Below are positions 31,438 to 36,827 of a stretch of 36,827 nt of DNA, one piece after another. A program made the position numbers and the translations under genes. How positions within the stretch are numbered: position 1 is the first letter of the stretch; each line of letters begins with the position of its first letter. Below the pieces are notes generated by a model, which made no database searches, was not told the origin of the DNA, and was given only the letters and a program-made list of their open reading frames with translations. Source of the stretch: Bradyrhizobium diazoefficiens (GTDB taxonomy: Bacteria; Pseudomonadota; Alphaproteobacteria; Rhizobiales; Xanthobacteraceae); assembly GCF_018129965.1 (NCBI RefSeq), contig NZ_JAFCKW010000041.1, forward strand, positions 1 through 36,827, written 5' to 3'.

Positions 31438-32598
31438 ATGCGGCGCATCGTCTGCCCCGAACGCGACGATTGGCGGCAGACCGCCGCACAATGCGGGTTC
31501 CTCTTCCACACCATCGACGGCGAGCGCTATTGGGACGAGAGCGCCTATTACGGCTTCACGCTCGACGAGATCGAGCGCGGCATCGAGGCGCCGACCGGCG
31601 AGATCGACGTGATGTGCCTGGAACTGGTCGGCCGCGTGATCGGCGACGCGCGCCAGCTGCGGCGCTTGAAAATACCGGAAGCGTTCTGGAGCCTGATCGC
31701 CGAAAGCTGGAAGCGCCACGACCGCAGCCTGTATGGCCGGCTCGACCTCAAGTTCGACGGCAAAGGCCCGGTCAAGCTGCTCGAATACAATGCGGATACG
31801 CCGACCTCGATCTTCGAGACCGCCGTGTTTCAATGGACCTGGCTCGAACAGGCGATCGAACGCCGCATCATCCCGGCGCGCGCGGACCAGTACAATTCCA
31901 TCCACGAGCGGCTGATCGCGGCGTGGAAGGAGATTGCCGCCGGCCGCCATGTCCACTTCACCGGCACCACCGGCAACGAGGAGGACGCCGGGACGCTCGC
32001 CTATCTCGAAGACACCGCGCGGCAGGCCGGGCTTTCGACCACGCTGCTCGACATCGAGCAGGTCGGCTGGTGCGACGAGCCCGGCGGCTTCGTCGATCTC
32101 GACGACCGCGACATCGCGCTCGCCTTCAAGCTCTACCCGTGGGAATGGATGTTTCACGACGCCTTCGGTGCCAAGCTAGCGGGCGCGCCAACGCGCTGGA
32201 TCGAGCCGCCGTGGAAAGCAATTCTCTCCAACAAGGGCATCCTGCCGCTGCTCTGGGAGATGTTTCCGAACCATCCCCATCTGCTGCCGGCCTACTTCGA
32301 GGATGATCCGCGCGCAGCCGAACTCGGGACGTCCTATGTGCGCAAGCCGCTGCTGTCGCGCGAGGGGGCCAACGTCACGCTGGTCTCCGGCGGGCTGCCG
32401 CTCGACGAACAGCAAGGCCCCTATGGCGCCGAAGGCTTCGTACGCCAGGCGCTGTCGCCACTGCCGAACTTTTCGGACTTCTACGTCGTGGTGGGAAGCT
32501 GGCTGGTGAACCACGCGCCGTGCGGCCTGTCGATCCGTGAAGACGAGAGCCCGATCACGGGCAACCGCTCGCGATTTCTGCCGCATGCGATCCTGTGA
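31438..32598 (+). CDS. Glutathionylspermidine synthase-like ATP-grasp protein (YjfC/YgiC-like)
   Basis: A 386-residue protein, the same length as E. coli YgiC and YjfC. Recognisable blocks are MRRIVCPERDDWRQTAAQCG, YWDESAYYGFTLDEIE (about 31-46) and LYGRLDLKFDG with LLEYNADTPTS (about 98-125). The C-terminal ATP-grasp region has YVRKPLLSREGANV and the final SPITGNRSRFLPHAIL. Enzymes of this group are predicted to make amide bonds using ATP; the YgiC/YjfC type lacks the amidase domain of true glutathionylspermidine synthase. It lies 3 bp after the previous gene. The real substrate is unknown. Confidence 0.92.
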   Translation: MRRIVCPERDDWRQTAAQCGFLFHTIDGERYWDESAYYGFTLDEIERGIEAPTGEIDVMCLELVGRVIGDARQLRRLKIPEAFWSLIAESWKRHDRSLYGRLDLKFDGKGPVKLLEYNADTPTSIFETAVFQWTWLEQAIERRIIPARADQYNSIHERLIAAWKEIAAGRHVHFTGTTGNEEDAGTLAYLEDTARQAGLSTTLLDIEQVGWCDEPGGFVDLDDRDIALAFKLYPWEWMFHDAFGAKLAGAPTRWIEPPWKAILSNKGILPLLWEMFPNHPHLLPAYFEDDPRAAELGTSYVRKPLLSREGANVTLVSGGLPLDEQQGPYGAEGFVRQALSPLPNFSDFYVVVGSWLVNHAPCGLSIREDESPITGNRSRFLPHAIL

Positions 32599-32600
32599 GC

Positions 32601-32621
32601 AGCAGCCAGCAGCCAGCAGCC
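32601..32621 (+). repeat. Heptanucleotide tandem repeat
   Basis: Three exact copies of AGCAGCC begin 2 bp after the TGA of the ATP-grasp gene. Such a short tract can vary in copy number by slippage; here it is outside coding sequence. Confidence 0.8.
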
Positions 32622-32739
32622 GCGCCGACAGACACGTCGAGACATTCCGCCACAATGAGTGGCAGCACGGCACGCTGGCGCACGGATCGGCGATTGGCTA
32701 AGCTTGCCCGGATTGTTTGGAATGCCTGGCGTTGCGCAA

Positions 32740-33677
32740 ATGCATCTTCGGTCGGTTGTCTCTCACCTGTTCGACACCCTTTCTCCGCAAGACCGCGTCG
32801 CCACTGCGCCGGAAAACCTGGTCTACGGCTTCGTCACCAGTGGTTTCGAAACGGCCTTCACCAAGGCCGCGCGCCGCCTGGGCGTCACTCCCCTCGCCGG
32901 TCGCGTGAACGGGTATCGCAACAAGTCCTGCGGCGGGCCGGTGAGATCCGCAGACGGCGCGATGCAATGGCTGAAAGTGTCCGGGGTGCCGCGGAGAACG
33001 GTGAACGTGCGGCGCGAGCGGGAAAAATCGGCACCCGATGCGAACGGCATTCGAACGCCGAAGGTCCTGGCGACGACCGAATGGCGGTCAAGAGGGATCG
33101 AATGGTACGCCGTCATCACGACGCCGGTGGACGCGCCGACCGTCAGGCAATTCGTCGATGGCGGCGGATCGCTTGCAGAAGACGAGACCTGGCTCGGCAT
33201 GCTCAAGACGACGCTCGAGCGGCTCGCCGAAATTCCATGCACACATCACTATCTGACCGAGCCTTACGTTACGGCCGCGATCGTGGCACGGTTCGGTGAC
33301 GGCGCGCCAACGTCGCAGCGGAATGGCGCACCGCCCACGGGGATCTGAGCTGGCCAAATCTGACGGTGGCGGATCTGGTCCTGTACGACTGGGAGACCTG
33401 GGGACTGGCGCCGCGCGGCTACGACGCCGCCTATCTGATGGTACAGTCCATCTGGGACGTCGATCTCATGCACCGATTGGAGCGTGAATTCCTGGACGAG
33501 TTCTCGACGCCGTCCGGCTGCGTCGGGCTGCTGGTCGCGTGCGCGGAGATGCTGAACCACATCGAAGCCAGTCAATTGGACCCGCAGCATGCCCGCAACG
33601 TCGAAGCCATCGCGCGGCGCGGCCTCGCGCGCTACGACGCGGCACGATACACGGGGTCGGCCGCACAGGGCGTTTGA
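32740..33677 (+). pseudogene. Frameshifted aminoglycoside phosphotransferase-like kinase
   Basis: Two overlapping frames together make one kinase-like protein. The first (ATG 32740, or 32722) runs to TGA 33346-33348 and gives the N-lobe and linker, including YRNKSCGGPVRS and GIEWYAVITTPVDAPTVRQF. The second opens at 33300 and holds both catalytic motifs: HGDLSWPN (H-x-D-x4-N) and LVLYDWETWGLAP, the metal-binding Asp region. The first frame ends in the unrelated APTSQRNGAPPTG, so a -1 frame change between about 33285 and 33315 has separated the lobes. Either the gene is inactive or the sequence has an error. APH-family members phosphorylate small hydroxyl compounds; despite the name, antibiotic resistance is not implied. 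Confidence 0.75.
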
Positions 33678-33796
33678 AGCACGACCGGATCGTGACGGAT
33701 CGTCACCACGCTTTGGTCGTTGCCCGATCTTGATTCATCGGAAAACCGCGTCATCTCTTCGGGATCACGCTCTGGTTTGCGGCGCTCGTTTCCGCT

Positions 33797-34669
33797 TCAC
33801 TTGTCCCCGGCCAGCTTGAGCGACTGCGGCATCAATCCGCCCATCGGGCGGCCGGAACGGGCGGGGTTGAGCTGATAGAGACCACGGCGGTCGGCGATGG
33901 GACGGAATGCATCGGTGATACCGACGACGGATTCGGCGGCCCCGAGCAGCAACGTGCCGTCGGCCTCCATGCACTTCGCCATGCGCTCGAAGATCACCGC
34001 CTTGGTGTCCTGGTCGAAATAGATCAGCACGTTGCGGCAGAAGATCACGTCGAACGTTCCGAGATGAGAGAAGTCCTGCAACAAATTGAGCTGGCGGAAC
34101 TGGACCATCGCGCGAATGTCGGCACTGAGCTGCCAGATCTCGCCCAACTGCGTGAAGTACTTCATCAGTTGCTGGATCGGCAGACCGCGCTGCACCTCGA
34201 ACTGGCTGTAGACGCCGGCCCTGCATTTCTCCAGCACTTCCTGCGACAGGTCGGTGGCGATGATCTCGACGCGCCAGCCCGCCAGGGCTGCGCCCATCTC
34301 CTTGACGCACATTGCGATCGAATAGGGCTCCTGCCCCGTCGACGACGCCGCCGACCAGATCCGCAACGTCTTGCGCGCCGACCGGGCCCGGATCAGGTCC
34401 GGCAGGATGGTATCGCGCAAATGATCGAACGGAATCTTGTCGCGGTAGAAGAAGGTCTCGTTGGTGGTCATCGCTTCGACCACGTCGGTCGCAAGCCGGC
34501 CGTCGCCGTTCCTAATCTTCAGCACGAGATCGGGAATGCCGGGAAGACTGGCCTTGCGGGCAAGCGGCAGCAGCCTGCTCTCGACCAGATATTGCTTGTC
34601 GATGGCCAGATCGAGGCCGGAGCGCTCCTTCAGGAACTTGCGCAGATAGTCGTAATCCGCAGGCGTCAC
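33797..34669 (-). CDS. cheR: Chemotaxis protein methyltransferase CheR
   Basis: A 290-residue S-adenosylmethionine-dependent methyltransferase that methylates glutamates on chemoreceptors. The N-terminal helical domain (1-75) ends in MTTNETFFYRD. The SAM site is IWSAASSTGQEPYSIAM (104-120), with Gln where many CheR have Glu, and the second motif is FDVIFCRNVLIYFD. The GTG start at 34669 overlaps the CheB stop by 4 bp (GTGA), showing translational coupling. It ends the che operon. CheR and CheB together set receptor methylation. Confidence 0.95.
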   Translation of the reverse strand: MTPADYDYLRKFLKERSGLDLAIDKQYLVESRLLPLARKASLPGIPDLVLKIRNGDGRLATDVVEAMTTNETFFYRDKIPFDHLRDTILPDLIRARSARKTLRIWSAASSTGQEPYSIAMCVKEMGAALAGWRVEIIATDLSQEVLEKCRAGVYSQFEVQRGLPIQQLMKYFTQLGEIWQLSADIRAMVQFRQLNLLQDFSHLGTFDVIFCRNVLIYFDQDTKAVIFERMAKCMEADGTLLLGAAESVVGITDAFRPIADRRGLYQLNPARSGRPMGGLMPQSLKLAGDK

Positions 34670-35844
34670 GCGCGGTCTCCCGCGAACAGGCGGTTGACCT
34701 TGGATCCGATCTGATTGAGCGGCAGGATGGCCGCGCAGATGCCGGCAGTCGCGGCCGCGCCCGGCATGCCCCAGACGACGCTGGACGCCTCGTCCTGCGC
34801 AATCACGCTGCCGCCGGCGGCAACGATGTCCTTGCCACCACGCATGCCGTCCGAGCCCATTCCGGTCAGGATGACGGCCAGGATGTTGGCGTGCCAGATG
34901 TCGATGGCCGAGGTGAAGAGGGGATCGACCGCGGGTTTGCAGAAGTTGACGGCGGGACCGTCGTCGAGCGCGATGGCGGCATCTGCGCCGTTGCGCACGA
35001 CACGCATGTGCTTGCCGCCGGGCGCGAGATAGATGCGGCCGGGCTTCACCGGCTCACCGTGGACCGCCTCGGCTGCCGGCTTGTGGCTGGAGCGCGCCAG
35101 GTGCTCGGCAAGAATGGTGGTGAAGGTCGGCGGCATGTGCTGGGTGATCAGCACCGGGTAGCGGTCGATCACCGGGCCGAGCTCGGTCACCAGCGACATC
35201 AGCGCCTGCGGGCCACCCGTCGAGGAGCCGATCAGAAGCACCTTGGGCGCCTGCGTCGAAAACGCACGCAGGATCGACGGTGCCGACGCGGCCGGTGCGG
35301 AAGCGGCCGGCCGGCCGGCCGGTTCACGCGCGAGCGGCGCCGGTGCGACGGGCGCCAACGGCGGGCTTGCGACCGCCGTCTTCCTGCGCACGCGCGCACC
35401 GAGAAAGCGGATCTTCTGGATCAGGTCGTGGTGAAAGGTGTCGGCGGCCGACACTTCGCGCGTCGTTTCCGGCTTCGGAATGTAGTCGGCGGCACCGAGC
35501 GAGAGCGCCTTGAAGCTGATCTCCGCGTTGCGGCGGGTCAGCGTCGAGGCCATGATGACGACGAGATCGCGCTTCTTCGCCAGCAGTTGCGGCAGCGCCG
35601 AGATGCCGTCGAGTTCGGGCATTTCGATGTCGAGCACGGCAACGTCGGGGTTGATGCGTTCGATCTGGTTGACGGCCTCGAGCCCGGTGCGCAGCGACGC
35701 TGCGACCTCCATGTCGTGCTCGGCGCCGACCCAGCGCGAAATCAAGCCGCGGATGACGACGGAGTCGTCGACGATCAAGACCCGCAGTGGCCCGGCTTCG
35801 CGCGACGGGCTCATGGTCGAATTACCTGCGAATGCAACACTCAT
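34666..35844 (-). CDS. cheB: Chemotaxis response regulator protein-glutamate methylesterase CheB
   Basis: A 392-residue two-domain enzyme. The receiver domain (about 20-140) has Asp26/Asp27, phosphoacceptor Asp72 in VLDIEMPELDG, and Lys in DYIPKPE. A Pro/Ala-rich linker (about 160-190) leads to the methylesterase domain with catalytic Ser in GSSTGGPQAL, His in ITQHMPP and Asp in TGMGSDG. Phosphorylation by CheA turns on receptor demethylation. ATG 35844 has a GTG one codon before it and an internal ATG at 35814; the N-terminal 18 residues are non-conserved, so either start works. Confidence 0.95.
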   Translation of the reverse strand: MSVAFAGNSTMSPSREAGPLRVLIVDDSVVIRGLISRWVGAEHDMEVAASLRTGLEAVNQIERINPDVAVLDIEMPELDGISALPQLLAKKRDLVVIMASTLTRRNAEISFKALSLGAADYIPKPETTREVSAADTFHHDLIQKIRFLGARVRRKTAVASPPLAPVAPAPLAREPAGRPAASAPAASAPSILRAFSTQAPKVLLIGSSTGGPQALMSLVTELGPVIDRYPVLITQHMPPTFTTILAEHLARSSHKPAAEAVHGEPVKPGRIYLAPGGKHMRVVRNGADAAIALDDGPAVNFCKPAVDPLFTSAIDIWHANILAVILTGMGSDGMRGGKDIVAAGGSVIAQDEASSVVWGMPGAAATAGICAAILPLNQIGSKVNRLFAGDRA

Positions 35845-35919
35845 CACTCACCAACTCAGACTGAAACGGGTCAGTTGAAAACAATCGCCGAAGGATCCGT
35901 TCAGCCTTCGGGTGTCTGT

Positions 35920-36285
35920 TCAGATTAGTCCGACTTCCTGAAACTTCGCCGTCACGATGTCCTTGTCGAACGGCTTCATGATGTACTCGTTGGCGCCGGC
36001 GTGCAGCGCACGCGCGATGTGGGCGACGTCGTTCTCGGTGGTGCAGAACACCACCTTGGGCTGGTCGCCTCCCGGCATGCGGCGCAGGTGACCGAGGAAT
36101 TCGTAGCCGTCCATGATCGGCATGTTCCAGTCGAGCAGCACCGCGTCGGGAAGCCCGCGCTTGCAGGCCTCCAGCGCCTTCTCGCCGTCCTCGGCCTCGA
36201 GGATCTGGAAGTCGAGTCCCTCAAGAATCCGGCGCGCAACCTTGCGGATGACGCTGGAATCATCGACGACGAGACAAGTTCGCAT
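35920..36285 (-). CDS. cheY: Chemotaxis response regulator CheY
   Basis: A 121-residue single receiver domain. The acidic pair Asp8/Asp9, phosphoacceptor Asp52 in LLDWNMPIMDG, the switch Thr in FCTTEND and Lys104 in YIMKPFDKD are all present. VVDDSSVIRKVARRIL is the style of alphaproteobacterial CheY. It is phosphorylated by CheA and binds the flagellar motor switch. It sits between cheW and cheB in the operon, 75 bp before cheB. Confidence 0.94.
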   Translation of the reverse strand: MRTCLVVDDSSVIRKVARRILEGLDFQILEAEDGEKALEACKRGLPDAVLLDWNMPIMDGYEFLGHLRRMPGGDQPKVVFCTTENDVAHIARALHAGANEYIMKPFDKDIVTAKFQEVGLI

Positions 36286-36356
36286 GTGAACCTCTGCTTC
36301 CCACCCCTTTGCGGGGCACTTCCAGTCGCAAGTCGGTCGGCAGCGATGCCGCCGTA

Positions 36357-36827
36357 TCAGGCCGCCATCATCTCGGGCGCGAGCTCGAGGACGCGATCGA
36401 CGTCGAGCACGACCATGAGCTGTCCGTCGAGGCGGTGGACGCCGCCGGCGAGCTTTGCCATGCGGGGATCGAGGTTGACGGGGTTTTCTTCCTTGCCGTC
36501 CTCGGCGAGCCGCAGCACCTCGCCGATCTGGTCGATCAGCAGGCCATAGGATTCGCCGCGCAGGTCGACGCCGACCGCCATCGGGGTCTTGCCGTCCTCG
36601 GGCTTGGGCAGGCCGAGACGGGCGCGCATGTCGACCACCGTGACGATGCGGCCGCGCAGGTTCAGCACACCCGCGATCTCGTGCGAGGACAGGGGGACGC
36701 GGGTGACGCGCTCGGGCATGAACACGTCCTGGACACGGGAGATCGGCAGGCCGAACAGCTGCCCCCCGATCATCGCGGTGACGTATTCGACCATGGCGCC
36801 TTCGCCCGTCTGCATCTTCTTGTTCAT
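36357..36827 (-). CDS. cheW: Chemotaxis coupling protein CheW
   Basis: A 156-residue adaptor that links chemoreceptors to CheA. The CheW fold is clear from MIGGQLFGLPISRVQDVF (about 19-36), IAGVLNLRGRIVTVVDMR (about 51-68) and LLIDQIGEVLRL (about 96-107). ATG at 36825-36827 is the last codon of the window, so this start cannot be checked against upstream sequence; an ATG at residue 12 is another option. It is first of the four che genes seen here; cheA is expected next to it beyond the edge. Confidence 0.93.
   Translation of the reverse strand: MNKKMQTGEGAMVEYVTAMIGGQLFGLPISRVQDVFMPERVTRVPLSSHEIAGVLNLRGRIVTVVDMRARLGLPKPEDGKTPMAVGVDLRGESYGLLIDQIGEVLRLAEDGKEENPVNLDPRMAKLAGGVHRLDGQLMVVLDVDRVLELAPEMMAA

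Noticed and set aside
33285..33320. Programmed -1 frameshift in the kinase gene
   Set aside because: No X-XXY-YYZ slippery heptamer or stimulatory pseudoknot is evident at the junction.
1..36827. CRISPR arrays, tRNA or rRNA genes, insertion sequences, prophage
   Set aside because: No regularly spaced direct repeats, no tRNA-like TTCGA/anticodon arrangement, no transposase or integrase frame was found by eye.

Overview
This window looks like chromosome of a Bradyrhizobium-type alphaproteobacterium (Nitrobacteraceae). It has very high G+C, long open shadow frames opposite real genes, a CtrA master regulator beside fliI/fliJ, cupin-type XRE regulators, RskA-type anti-sigma control, and the palindromic intergenic repeats common in that group. 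Genus assignment is inference from gene content and protein style; there is no rRNA in the window.

Region 1 (1-11581) is catabolic. A crotonase (minus strand) faces a gamma-glutamyltransferase plus second crotonase operon (plus strand). Next comes a minus-strand operon for a polar amino-acid ABC importer (binding protein, permease, ATPase) ending in a PuuB-like FAD amine/amino-acid oxidase. It is divergent from an XRE-cupin regulator, with two well-spaced dyads between them. Beyond a palindromic repeat lie an omega-amino-acid:pyruvate aminotransferase and a DadA-type D-amino-acid dehydrogenase (minus strand), divergent from a PuuR-like XRE-cupin regulator. Together these suggest import, oxidation and transamination of amines or omega/D-amino acids, under two related repressors.

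Region 2 (11624-18102) holds a three-subunit molybdenum hydroxylase (2Fe-2S, FAD and Mo subunits) divergent from a TetR regulator whose start is preceded by a strong dyad. A secreted DUF4864 protein and an MFS transporter follow.

Region 3 (18157-23456) starts with flhA, with an upstream CtrA-like box and a leader hairpin. It continues with a small membrane protein, a strong terminator, a sparsely coding stretch and a methyl-accepting chemotaxis protein.

Region 4 (23457-27451) carries an AraC regulator and an ECF sigma/RskA-type anti-sigma pair. Both are embedded in intergenic palindromic repeats, one copy of which separates sigma from anti-sigma.

Region 5 (27452-30556) has fliI-fliJ on the minus strand, divergent from ctrA across a 441-bp control region. 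ctrA ends in a clear intrinsic terminator.

Region 6 (30648-33677) is a yjfL-yjfM-yjfC-like operon (DUF350 membrane protein, Ser/Gly-rich protein, glutathionylspermidine-synthase-like ATP-grasp enzyme), followed by a frameshifted phosphotransferase-type kinase gene.

Region 7 (33797-36827) is a chemotaxis operon read leftwards: cheW, cheY, cheB, cheR; cheA is probably just outside the window. No tRNA, rRNA, CRISPR array, insertion sequence or prophage was recognised. The most unusual items are the paired XRE-cupin operators, the compact yjfLMC-like operon, the broken kinase, and the repeat-riddled sigma/anti-sigma locus.
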